A stretch of DNA of 64,000 bases from positions 372,001 through 436,000 of the forward strand of contig OZ244919.1 in assembly GCA_965221845.1 (NCBI GenBank), given 5' to 3'. Below are positions 27,272 to 35,271 of the stretch, one piece after another. Numbering within the stretch: the first letter of the stretch is position 1; every line of letters begins with the position of its first letter. The notes under the pieces were generated by a model. The model was not told where the DNA came from, ran no database searches, and saw only the letters and a list, made by a program, of their open reading frames with translations. The stretch is from JAJEFO01 sp965221845 (GTDB lineage: Bacteria > Pseudomonadota > Alphaproteobacteria > Rhodobacterales > Rhodobacteraceae). Made by a program: the position numbers and the translations under genes.

Positions 27272-28093
27272 ATGGCTGACGGCGACCCCATCCATGACAT
27301 GCCCGACGACGCGTCGAAGCTGGTCGAGGTCATGCGCCGGCTCCGCGATGACAGGACCGGCTGCCCGTGGGACATCGAGCAGGACTTCGCCTCCGTGGCG
27401 CCTCATGCGATCGAGGAAGCCTACGAGGTTGCCGATGCCATCGAGCGCGAGGCCTGGGACGACCTCGAGGGCGAACTCGGCGATCTGCTTCTGCAGGTCG
27501 CCTTTCACTGCCAGATGGGTGACGAGGCAGGGCATTTCGACTTCGCCAGCGTGATGCGGAGAGCTTGCGCCAAGATGATTGCCCGCCATCCGCATGTCTT
27601 CGGCTCCGACAGCCGCGACAAGTCAGCGAGCGAACAGGCCCGGGACTGGGAAACCGCCAAGGCGGCAGAGCGTGCGGAGTCGGGCCAGGCCAGGACTCTC
27701 GACGGCGTCGCGCTCGGGCTCCCGGCCCTGCTCAGGTCCCTGAAGCTCCAGAGGCGCCTCGCGGCAGTCGGCTTCGACTGGCAAGAGCCACGTGCGGTCC
27801 TGGACAAGGTCTCGGAAGAGGCTGCGGAATTGAGCGAGGCGCTCGGCACGCCAGGAGACGGCGTCGCGGAAGAGTTCGGCGACATCCTCTTTGCGCTGGT
27901 CAACCTTGCCCGGCACCGGGACATTGATCCCGAAGCCGCGCTCCGGAGCGCAAACGCGAAGGTGGAGCGCAGGTTCGCTTTCGTCGAGGACCGGCTGGCC
28001 GCGACCGGCCGGCGTCCCGTGGACGCGACGCTCGCGGAAATGGACGCGCTCTGGGAAGCGGCAAAGCTGGAGGAGTCGGCGCGGCCGGCCTGA
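27272..28093 (+). CDS. mazG: nucleoside triphosphate pyrophosphohydrolase MazG
   Basis: A 273-residue MazG with two tandem all-alpha NTP-PPase domains. It hydrolyses NTPs and dNTPs to monophosphates, house-cleaning the nucleotide pool. The first domain is marked by CPWDIEQDFASVAPHAIEEA and LEGELGDLLLQVAFHCQMGD, the second by VLDKVSEEAAELSEAL and VAEEFGDILFALVNLARH; EExxE plus ExxD metal-binding motifs are present in both. Length matches the E. coli protein (263). The start ATG 27272 follows GGAGGA at 27261. It lies just beyond the tRNA-Thr gene and belongs to the core chromosome rather than the island. Confidence 0.95.
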   Translation: MADGDPIHDMPDDASKLVEVMRRLRDDRTGCPWDIEQDFASVAPHAIEEAYEVADAIEREAWDDLEGELGDLLLQVAFHCQMGDEAGHFDFASVMRRACAKMIARHPHVFGSDSRDKSASEQARDWETAKAAERAESGQARTLDGVALGLPALLRSLKLQRRLAAVGFDWQEPRAVLDKVSEEAAELSEALGTPGDGVAEEFGDILFALVNLARHRDIDPEAALRSANAKVERRFAFVEDRLAATGRRPVDATLAEMDALWEAAKLEESARPA

Positions 28094-28094
28094 T

Positions 28095-28111
28095 CCGGGC
28101 GCGCCGCCCGG
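28095..28111 (+). terminator. GC-rich hairpin after mazG
   Basis: CCGGGCG, a three-base loop and CGCCCGG form a perfect seven-pair stem two bases after the mazG stop codon. There is no T tract, so termination is only suggested. Confidence 0.3.
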
Positions 28112-28259
28112 CCTCCGCTTCCGGCCTCGTCACGCACCGGCCGCAAGATGGCCGGAGTGCGTCCCCGGACCTGGGCGCCGTTCAGCCCGCTCCCGGCATC
28201 CGGCCGGCGCCCGTGATCCCTTTCCCGATCAAAAAAGTCGCCTATTGATCTTATAAAAA

Positions 28260-28277
28260 GACTCAGGTATCTGAGTC
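28260..28277 (+). promoter_or_regulatory. palindrome upstream of the iron-binding protein gene
   Basis: GACTCAG GTAT CTGAGTC is a perfect inverted repeat 28 bp upstream of the start codon, just behind the AT-rich stretch TTGATCTTATAAAAA. Position and symmetry suit an operator for an iron-responsive regulator or another dimeric repressor. It does not match a classical Fur box closely, so the regulator is unknown. Confidence 0.4.
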
Positions 28278-28305
28278 GCACGAATCGCAACAGAGGGACT
28301 CCGCC

Positions 28306-29307
28306 ATGCGCATCACAGCCCTGACCGTCGCCGCCGTGACCACGGTCGTGCCGGCTTTCGCCGACCAGGTCAACGTCTACTCCTATCGGCAGCCTGAACT
28401 GATCTCGCCGCTCTTCGACGCCTTCACCGAAAGGACGGGCGTCAAGGTCAACGTCGCCTTCCTGAACAAGGGGATGGCCGAGCGGCTCAAGGCGGAGGGC
28501 GCCCGCTCTCCTGCCGACCTCGCCTTCACCGTCGACATCGGCCGGCTTGACGCGCTCAAGTCTGCCGGCGTCCTCGCCCCGCTCGCGACCGACGCCATCA
28601 AGGCCAGCGTCCCGGAACAGTACCGTGACCCGGCGGGCGAATGGACGGCGCTCACGACACGGGCGCGCATCGTCTACGCCTCGCGAGACCGCGTCGCGGA
28701 CGGCGAGGTGACGACATACGAGGACCTGGCCGATCCCAGGTGGAAAGGCCGGATCTGCACGCGCTCCGGCACCCACGTGTACATGCTGGCGCTCACGGCA
28801 GGAATGATCGAGCAGCATGGCAAGGAATACGCGCGGGACTGGCTCAGGGGCCTCAAGGCCAACCTCGCCCGGAAGCCGCAAGGCAACGACCGCGCCCAGG
28901 TCAAGGCGATCTGGGCCGGGGAATGCGACATCTCCATCGGCAACACCTACTACATGGCACTCATGCTGAAGAACGAGGAGCAGAAGGCGTGGGCCGGCAG
29001 CGTCCGCATCGTCTTCCCGACGTTCGAGGACGGCGGAACGCACGTGAACGTTTCGGGCGTCGCGCTCACCAAGGCGGCGCCGAACCGGGATAACGCCATC
29101 CGGCTGGTCGAGTTCCTGGCGTCGGACGAGGGCCAGAGGCTCTACGCGGAAATCAACAGCGAGTACCCGGTGAGCCCGAACGTTCCGGCTCTCGCGGTGG
29201 TCGACTCGTTCGGCACGTTCACGGCCGACGACGCAAACCTGCAGACGATAGCCGACCTCCGGGACGAGGCGCTGCGCATCACCGAGGAAGTCGACTACGA
29301 CGGCTGA
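28306..29307 (+). CDS. Fe(3+) ABC transporter periplasmic binding protein
   Basis: A 333-residue periplasmic ferric-ion binding protein of the FbpA/FutA type. The signal peptide MRITALTVAAVTTVVPAFA is cleaved before DQVNVYSYRQPELISPLFDA, the typical mature start. GNTYYMALMLKNEEQKAWAG holds the adjacent tyrosines that ligand iron in this family, and an earlier tyrosine in NVYSYRQ corresponds to another ligand. GGTHVNVSGVALTKAAPNRD and YPVSPNVP are also conserved. No permease or ATPase gene follows; a MITE and a nucleoside hydrolase do, so the transporter partners lie elsewhere. It has a dedicated upstream region with an AT-rich promoter-like stretch and a palindrome. Confidence 0.93.
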   Translation: MRITALTVAAVTTVVPAFADQVNVYSYRQPELISPLFDAFTERTGVKVNVAFLNKGMAERLKAEGARSPADLAFTVDIGRLDALKSAGVLAPLATDAIKASVPEQYRDPAGEWTALTTRARIVYASRDRVADGEVTTYEDLADPRWKGRICTRSGTHVYMLALTAGMIEQHGKEYARDWLRGLKANLARKPQGNDRAQVKAIWAGECDISIGNTYYMALMLKNEEQKAWAGSVRIVFPTFEDGGTHVNVSGVALTKAAPNRDNAIRLVEFLASDEGQRLYAEINSEYPVSPNVPALAVVDSFGTFTADDANLQTIADLRDEALRITEEVDYDG

Positions 29308-29349
29308 ACGCCGTCCACGGGCCCGCCCCGCGCCTCTCCGGGGGGCGCG

Positions 29350-29513
29350 AGGCGGGTGGGGCGTAGTTCAAATTCGTTGGTGAGGCGGCGACGGCCTGAC
29401 TTGCCGGCTTGGTCGAGGGCGTGGAACAGCCTTTGCTGCATGGCGCTGCAACGCCATCAAGGGAATCTGCGAATCGCAATCAGCAACAAATTTGAACTGC
29501 ACCCAGGCGGGTG
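29350..29513. mobile_element. 146-bp MITE, copy 2 (29359-29504) with 9-bp target duplication
   Basis: The body 29359-29504 starts GGGCGTAGTTCAAATTCGTT and ends with the complement of GGGTGCAGTTCAAATTTGTT. Flanks AGGCGGGTG at 29350-29358 and 29505-29513 are a perfect 9-bp duplication. It is nearly identical to copy 1, so both are recent insertions. Confidence 0.88.
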
Positions 29514-29554
29514 GACACGGTTGCAGCGACGTGTTCAAGCTTCCCTAAGGAACA

Positions 29555-30496
29555 ATGGCGCGGCGCAAGATCATCATCGACACCGATCCCGGCCAGGACG
29601 ACGCAGTGGCAATCCTGCTGGCGCTCGCCTCGCCGGACGAGATCGAGGTTCTGGGGATAACCGCCGTCGCCGGCAACGTCCCGCTCGCGCTCACGCAGAG
29701 AAACGCCAGGATTGTCTGCGAACTTGCCGGCCATGCCCACATTCCTGTCTTCGCGGGATCGGACAGGCCGCTTTCGAGGCCCTTGGTCACGGCCGAACAT
29801 GTTCACGGCAGGACCGGGCTTGACGGGCCGGCGCTGCCGGACCCGGAAATGCCGCTGCGGGAAGGCCATGGCGCGGACTTCATCATCGACGCGCTGCGCA
29901 GCGAGCCGGCCGGGACGGTCACGCTCGTTCCGATCGGCCCGCTGACCAACATTGCGAGGGCGTTCCAGGGCGCGCCCGACATCATGCCGCGCGTCCTGGA
30001 GATCGTCCTGATGGGCGGCGCCTATTTCGAGGTTGGGAACATCACGCCTGCGGCCGAGTTCAACATCCATGTCGACCCGGATGCAGCGGAGATCGTCTTC
30101 AAGTCGGGGGCGCCGCTCACCGTCATGCCCCTGGACGTGACCCACAAGGCGCTGGTCACGGCGGAGCGGGTCGAGACATTTCGCCGGATGGGCACGAAAC
30201 CGGGCCGCATGGTTGCCGCCTGGACGGACTTCTTCGAACGATACGACAAGGAAAAGTACGGCACCGAAGGCGCGCCGCTTCACGATCCGTGCACGATCGC
30301 CTACCTTCTGGATCCCGGACTCTTCTCCGGCCGGCACATCAACGTCGAGATCGAGACGGAATCCGAACTCACACGGGGCATGACCGTGGCCGACTGGTGG
30401 CGCGTGACCGATCGTCCTGCCAACGCCACGTTCATGGGAGACATGGATGCACAGGGCTACTTCGACCTCCTGTCGGAACGCATCGCCCGTCTCTGA
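29555..30496 (+). CDS. nucleoside hydrolase (inosine-uridine preferring type)
   Basis: A 313-residue N-ribosyl hydrolase that splits nucleosides into base and ribose. The N-terminal RKIIIDTDPGQDDAVAILLA contains the calcium-binding DTDPGxDD motif. The catalytic-domain blocks GNVPLALTQRNARIVCELAG, VTLVPIGPLTNIARAFQ, MGGAYFEVGNITPAAEFNIH and the C-terminal HDPCTIAYLLDPGLF with the catalytic histidine are all present. Length is standard. ATG 29555 follows TAAGGAAC. The MITE copy 2 lies 41 bp upstream and may have displaced its promoter. Confidence 0.95.
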   Translation: MARRKIIIDTDPGQDDAVAILLALASPDEIEVLGITAVAGNVPLALTQRNARIVCELAGHAHIPVFAGSDRPLSRPLVTAEHVHGRTGLDGPALPDPEMPLREGHGADFIIDALRSEPAGTVTLVPIGPLTNIARAFQGAPDIMPRVLEIVLMGGAYFEVGNITPAAEFNIHVDPDAAEIVFKSGAPLTVMPLDVTHKALVTAERVETFRRMGTKPGRMVAAWTDFFERYDKEKYGTEGAPLHDPCTIAYLLDPGLFSGRHINVEIETESELTRGMTVADWWRVTDRPANATFMGDMDAQGYFDLLSERIARL

Positions 30497-30568
30497 GGCG
30501 GCCTGCCCCTCCGTGATTCCGGACGGATGCCGGACAGCTTCAGCGACCTTACAGGCAGGCGCGGACCT

Positions 30569-31993
30569 ATGAGCCTTGCCCTGCCCTTCGACAACTCCTA
30601 CGGGAGGCTGCCGGACCGCTTCTACACAAGGATGGCGCCGTCGCCGGTTGCCGCGCCGGAAATGCTGGCCCTCAACGCGCCTCTTGCACGGCGCCTCGGC
30701 ATTGACGCCGACGCGCTGGCGACGCCGCAAGGGGTCTCGGTCCTTGCCGGAAACGCGGTGCCCGAAGGGGCCGACCCCCTGGCCCAGGTCTATGCCGGCC
30801 ATCAGTTCGGCGGCTGGTCCCCGCAGCTCGGCGACGGCCGCGCGATCCTGCTTGGCGAGATTGTCGCTCCCGACGGGGCACGCTTCGACATCCAGCTCAA
30901 GGGATCGGGCAGAACGCCCTATTCGCGCACGGGAGACGGCCGCGCATGGCTCGGGCCCGTCCTGCGCGAATACATCGTGTCGGAGGCCATGGCGGCCCTC
31001 GGGGTGCCGACGACGCGGGCGCTTGCCGCGGTCGCCACGGGCGAGACGGTCTTTCGCGAGACGCCGCTGCCCGGCGCCGTCCTGACCCGTGTCGCCGCCA
31101 GTCACATCAGGGTCGGCACGTTCCAGTTCTTCCACGCGCGAAACGACCGCAACGCGCTTGAAGCGCTGGCCGGCCACGCCGCCTGGCGTCATGCCGATGA
31201 CGCAGACGGTCCGCTCGGCCTCCTTGCCCATGTCGTCGAGCGCCAGGCGAAGCTGGTGGCGGCATGGCTCGGAATCGGCTTCATCCATGGCGTCATGAAC
31301 ACGGACAACATGGCCGTGTCTGGGGAGACCATCGACTACGGCCCCTGCGCCTTCATGGACGCCTTCAGCCCGATGCGCGTGTTCTCGTCCATCGACCTGC
31401 AGGGCCGGTATGCATATTCGCGCCAGCCTGACATCGCCATGTGGAACCTGGCGCAATTGGCATCCGCGATGCTCCCGCTCATCGGCAGCGCGAAGGACGC
31501 GCAGGCCGCCATAGACCGGTTCCCGGCGCTCTTCCGCGATGCGTGGCTGGCTGTCTTCCGTGGAAAGCTTGGCCTGCAAGCCGAGGACGAGGGAGACAGC
31601 GAGCTGATTCGCGCACTTCTTGACGCGATGGCGAGGGGAGAGGCGGATTTCACGAACACGTTCCGGTCGCTCGGCGCGCCAGAGGCGCGGGACATGTTCT
31701 CCGACCCTGACCCCTACGATGCCTGGGAGAGGCGCTGGAGGCGGCGGCTGGGCGCGGAAGGCGCGGCGCCGGAGGACCGGATCAACGCCATGCATGCGTC
31801 GAATCCGGCGCTGATTCCCCGCAACCATCGAATCGAGCAGGCGGTACAGGCCGCGGTCGCCGGCGACCCGGGCCCTTTCGAGCGCCTGCGCGCCGCGATG
31901 CTGGCTCCGTATTCCGATTCGGGCCAGTTCGCGGATCTTGCAAGGCCGCCAGACGAAGGCGAGGTCGTCCGCCAGACCTTCTGCGGCACCTAA
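30569..31993 (+). CDS. selO: protein adenylyltransferase SelO (YdiU/UPF0061 family)
   Basis: A 474-residue pseudokinase that transfers AMP from ATP to protein Ser/Thr/Tyr residues, linked to redox stress. Landmarks are VYAGHQFGGWSPQLGDGRAI, FDIQLKGSGRTPYSRTGDGR, GPVLREYIVSEAMAALGVPT, FIHGVMNTDNMAVSGETIDY (flipped kinase-like catalytic HGVMNTDN) and YGPCAFMD. The C-terminus ends TFCGT with the conserved cysteine that replaces selenocysteine in bacteria. ATG 30569 (MSLALPFDNSYGRLPDRFYT) fits the family start; ATG 30527 would add 14 residues. Confidence 0.95.
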   Translation: MSLALPFDNSYGRLPDRFYTRMAPSPVAAPEMLALNAPLARRLGIDADALATPQGVSVLAGNAVPEGADPLAQVYAGHQFGGWSPQLGDGRAILLGEIVAPDGARFDIQLKGSGRTPYSRTGDGRAWLGPVLREYIVSEAMAALGVPTTRALAAVATGETVFRETPLPGAVLTRVAASHIRVGTFQFFHARNDRNALEALAGHAAWRHADDADGPLGLLAHVVERQAKLVAAWLGIGFIHGVMNTDNMAVSGETIDYGPCAFMDAFSPMRVFSSIDLQGRYAYSRQPDIAMWNLAQLASAMLPLIGSAKDAQAAIDRFPALFRDAWLAVFRGKLGLQAEDEGDSELIRALLDAMARGEADFTNTFRSLGAPEARDMFSDPDPYDAWERRWRRRLGAEGAAPEDRINAMHASNPALIPRNHRIEQAVQAAVAGDPGPFERLRAAMLAPYSDSGQFADLARPPDEGEVVRQTFCGT

Positions 31994-32177
31994 AGGCCGC
32001 CTGGCGCAACCTGGCCTCTGCGGGCAGGGACGGCGACCGCCGGGGCCGGCAACCTGCCGCGCGCAATGGCGCGACACCCTTCGGCCGCGACGTCTCGGAC
32101 GCTGATCCCTGCCAGCAATCCGCTTTTCCTTCCGGGTCGCTTCGCATAGAAGCGGGTGCCGCAACGGAAAGACTGGC

Positions 32178-32591
32178 ATGGCGGACACGATACTCCAAAG
32201 ATGCGAGGCGCTGGGGCTGCGCCTGACGGAACAGAGGCGCATTGTCGCAGCCGTGCTTGAAGAGGCGGACGATCATCCCGACGTCGATAAGCTCTATGAA
32301 CGGGCCCGCACCGTCGACCGGGGCATCTCGCTGGCAACGGTCTACCGGACGGTCAAGCTCTTCGAGGAGGTGGGAATACTCGAGAAGCACGAGTTCCAGG
32401 ACGGGCGGGCGCGCTACGAGGATGCCGAGCGCGACCATCATGACCATCTGATCGACCTGAACTCCGGCGAAGTCTTCGAGTTCGTCGATGCCGAAATCGA
32501 GGCGCTTCAGGAGAGGATCGCTTCCAGGCTGGGGTACCGCCTGAAAGGGCACCGGATGGAGCTCTACGGAGTCCGGCGCAGGGACGGGTAG
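32178..32591 (+). CDS. fur: Fur family transcriptional regulator (Fur/Mur type)
   Basis: A 137-residue metal-responsive regulator. The winged helix has RLTEQRRIVAAVLEE and the recognition helix ISLATVYRTVKLFEEVGILE, and the regulatory site HEFQDGRARYEDAERDHHDH provides the metal ligands. The CxxC structural zinc motifs of classical Fur are absent, as is common in the alphaproteobacterial proteins that mainly sense manganese (Mur) and retain some iron response. The regulon is therefore inferred to be metal uptake. ATG 32178; the gene stands alone. Confidence 0.9.
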   Translation: MADTILQRCEALGLRLTEQRRIVAAVLEEADDHPDVDKLYERARTVDRGISLATVYRTVKLFEEVGILEKHEFQDGRARYEDAERDHHDHLIDLNSGEVFEFVDAEIEALQERIASRLGYRLKGHRMELYGVRRRDG

Positions 32592-34134
32592 CACACTGCT
32601 TGAATCGCGTGCGTGCGTGATGAACGTCAGACCATCTTCGCACTGGCCTGACGGCTCGTTGAAGCGGCCAGCGCCGTTCGCTGTGCGGACGGGCCTGCCC
32701 CGGAAGCCGCCCGTGAAAGGCCGTGCAGAACCGGATGCCTTTCACTCGCGCTGACATGGGCAGGATGAGTTCACCCATGCAGACAGCGGAATCTCGGCGT
32801 TCATTCATCGCGTCATGGCCGGCAGCACAGCCGGAACGCACCCAGTGCCGAGTGCATGTTCGCCATTGGACCCGTGGCCCGGCGGACTGCCTTCTGTCAG
32901 GTACGGCGCACATTCCTCGCGGATGCTCCCGCGCCACCAGCGTGTTCCACACCGCGCATCCCCGGCCCCGCGACCGGCTCGACGCGCAGGCCCCCGATCC
33001 GCCCCGGATGCGAGGGCGCCCGCGCCGGCTCAGGGACGCCGCCCTCGAGCGGGCGCGGCCGGCTGTCCGCCGCCGGCGCCTTCGGCGGCGGAAGGACCAT
33101 GCCGGGAACCCTCTCCGCCAGGGCGGCGAGTGCCTTCATGCAGCCGGCAGGCTGGGAGCGCCCGCGCGGGTCGATGAACGAGAACTCCGCACAGACGCGA
33201 CGCCCGAGCGCGCTTCGGCTCTCGAAACGCTCCTGCGACAGGATCGCCGGACACCCGCGAGACCGACGCCTCCTGCCGCAGCGCAAGGCCTTGTTCAGCA
33301 CTTTTTTGCCTGCATGGCAGGGCGGGGCGCCACCATCGGCGCCGCGTCTTCGTGCCGCATTGTTCCCATGAGGGACGCGGCTCATTGATGGGGGCGGCAG
33401 TTGATCTTGGTCATGACCGAAAGAGGATGGCGTGGCATGAACGGGGTGGTTCCATGAGCCGGGCTGCGTGGCCGGGGGCTTGCCCTCGCGTCGGGGCCGG
33501 CCTTTTCCCAGCGGCCGGGCTGCGGCTGGCCCATGCCGACAGTGTGACGGAGGGCGAGCTTCCAGGTCGCCGTGGATCCGGAAAGGGGTGCCACAAACGA
33601 TCATGGCCGTCCCGCGCGCATCCGCCCCTGGTGCGACACGGACGGCGTTCGGGGGAAGGGATTGCGGGCCGGCGCATTCCCGGACGCACGTCGTCACGGG
33701 CGTGACCGGCAGTGCGGCGACGACATCGGCGGGGACGTTCGAGGGACGTGACGAGACCTTCAGCATCCGAATGCGAAAGCCGCAGCTGCGCCACCACGGC
33801 AGACGGGGCCACGCATTCCGGAGAGACTCCCAGATTGCCGGCTGGATATCCAGGGGCGCGAAATCCGCCACGATCAACGATGCGACGGCGCATCCGCGGC
33901 CGAAGGGGCATGCTTCCTGCGAGTAGAAAAACGGCAGCAGCACCGGAACGGACTGGGGTGAGCGAGCGCAGCCCGGTGCGGGGCGGCACGGCGCAAGCGG
34001 AGGATCCGAACCCGCCGGGGGGATCGGAACGCTCCCCCGGCGGCCTCGCATGCAGGGCCGTGGCGGTCGTGGACGCGCTCGGAGGCGGCAATCCCGTCAT
34101 GGCGAAGCCGGGCCGTTCGCCGGGATGGCGGCCA
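32592..34134. other. 1.5-kb stretch without genes; contains one dispersed repeat
   Basis: No protein with recognisable motifs is supported on either strand. The identifiable structure is the roughly 125-bp repeat at 32785-32912, matching 41013-41136. The rest looks like decayed GC-rich DNA leading into an IS5-type remnant at 34135. Confidence 0.4.
32785..32912. repeat. dispersed repeat of about 125 bp, copy 1
   Basis: It begins AGCGGAATCTCGGCGTTCAT and contains CAGCACAGCCGGAACGCACC; both blocks recur at 41013-41136 in the same orientation with scattered substitutions. On the + strand both copies read AESRRSFI and PAAQPERTQCR in the same frame. Function unknown. Confidence 0.65.
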
Positions 34135-34290
34135 GGAGGCCTTCAGGTCGCGGCATCAGGCGGAGAGCATCTTCGCGAGGGCCGGGGAGTTCCATGCGGT
34201 GGCGACGCGCTGCGACAGGACGGCCGGAAGCCTCGCGACCGGGATCCGTCCCGTCGCCATCATGGCCTCGGCGGCATGACCGTCAGCGGG
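34135..34290 (+). pseudogene. IS5-family transposase remnant, extreme C-terminus
   Basis: The + strand reads RHQAESIFARAGEFHAVATR, then CDRTAGSLATGIRPVA, aligning with the WRHLVESLFAKSRGFRAIAT stretch of the remnant at 3031-3240. Only about 50 residues remain. The intact IS5-family element at 34296 inserted immediately beside it. Confidence 0.55.
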
Positions 34291-34292
34291 CC

Positions 34293-35258
34293 TTAGAGCT
34301 TGAATCATAATTCAATAATATCAATATGTTAAGAGATTCCAGCCGCCTGGCCCCGCGCCACCCGCCGCATCAGGAACCGGCACGCCGCGAGCTGCGCCCA
34401 GGCCAGCGAACTCTCCAGCGTCCGCTCGAAGTCCTTCGCCAGACGCCGGCACCGCGACATCCACGCGAAGGTCCGCTCCACCACCCAGCGGCGGTACAGG
34501 ACCGTGAAGCCCCTTGTTTCCCTGGGCCGCTGGACGATCTCGACGATCGACCCCAGGCCGTGCTCCGCCAGCGCGGCCTCGAGCTTCGGACCCGCGTAGC
34601 CGCCGTCCGCCCACAGCTTCGTCACCTGCGGCGCCTTCTCCAGCATCGCCAGGATGACGGCCGGCGCCCCGTCCCGGTCCTGCACGTCCGCCTCCGTAGC
34701 ACGCGCACCGCGATCGGGAACCCCTCGACGTCCACCGTCAGGTGCCGCTTCCTGCCCTTGACCTTCTTGCCCGCGTCGCAACCCGCCGGCCCGCCCGCCT
34801 CCGTCGTCTTCACCGACTGGCTGTCGATCGCGGCCGCCGTCGGCTGCGCCTCGCGCCCCGCCTGCGCACGGCCCAGCGTGCGCAGCACGTCCAGCATCCG
34901 TTCCAGGACGCCGTTGTCGCGCCACGCGCAGGAGTGGTTCTGGACGGTCGCAGAGGGCGGAAAGCACTTGGGAATCGCCCGCCACTGGCATCCCGTGGCC
35001 AGCATGTACTGGATCGCATTGAACGTCTCGCGCAGGTCGGTCGTCCGGCGGCGGCCAAGCTTCGCCGGGGCCGGAAGCAGCGGCTCGACCAGAAGCCATT
35101 CCTCGTCGGTCAGGTCGGTTTCATATCGCTCCGACTTGCGGTTATACTCTTCGCGGGTGGTCTCATCCCAGGCCATTGTGTCCTCCTTGTCTGGTTTGCC
35201 TCTGACAGGGATTTGCCACATCTGGGGGAGGCCATCCACATTTTAGGTCAAGCTCTTA
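34293..35258 (-). mobile_element. IS5-family insertion sequence (34296-35255) with TTA target duplication
   Basis: A 960-bp element. The left end begins GAGCTTGAATCATAAT and the right end, read inward, GAGCTTGACCTAAAAT; TTA flanks both sides (34293-34295 and 35256-35258). It encodes one DDE transposase on the minus strand. The right end lies 16 bp before the start codon of the RTX protease gene, leaving only its ribosome-binding site. Confidence 0.88.
34329..35176 (-). pseudogene. IS5-family transposase with one frameshift
   Basis: ATG 35176 gives MAWDETTREEYNRKSERYET, followed by DLTDEEWLLVEPLLPAPAKL, the DUF4096 domain and IDSQSVKTTEAGG with the first catalytic Asp, up to HLTVDVEGFPIAVRV. 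From about 34699 the protein continues in another frame as TEADVQDRDGAPAVILAMLE, KLWADGGYAGPKL (second Asp) and FTVLYRRWVVERTFAWMSRC (Glu). The one-base shift could be a mutation, an assembly error or programmed frameshifting. Confidence 0.82.
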
Positions 35259-35271
35259 GGAGCGTCCCGCA

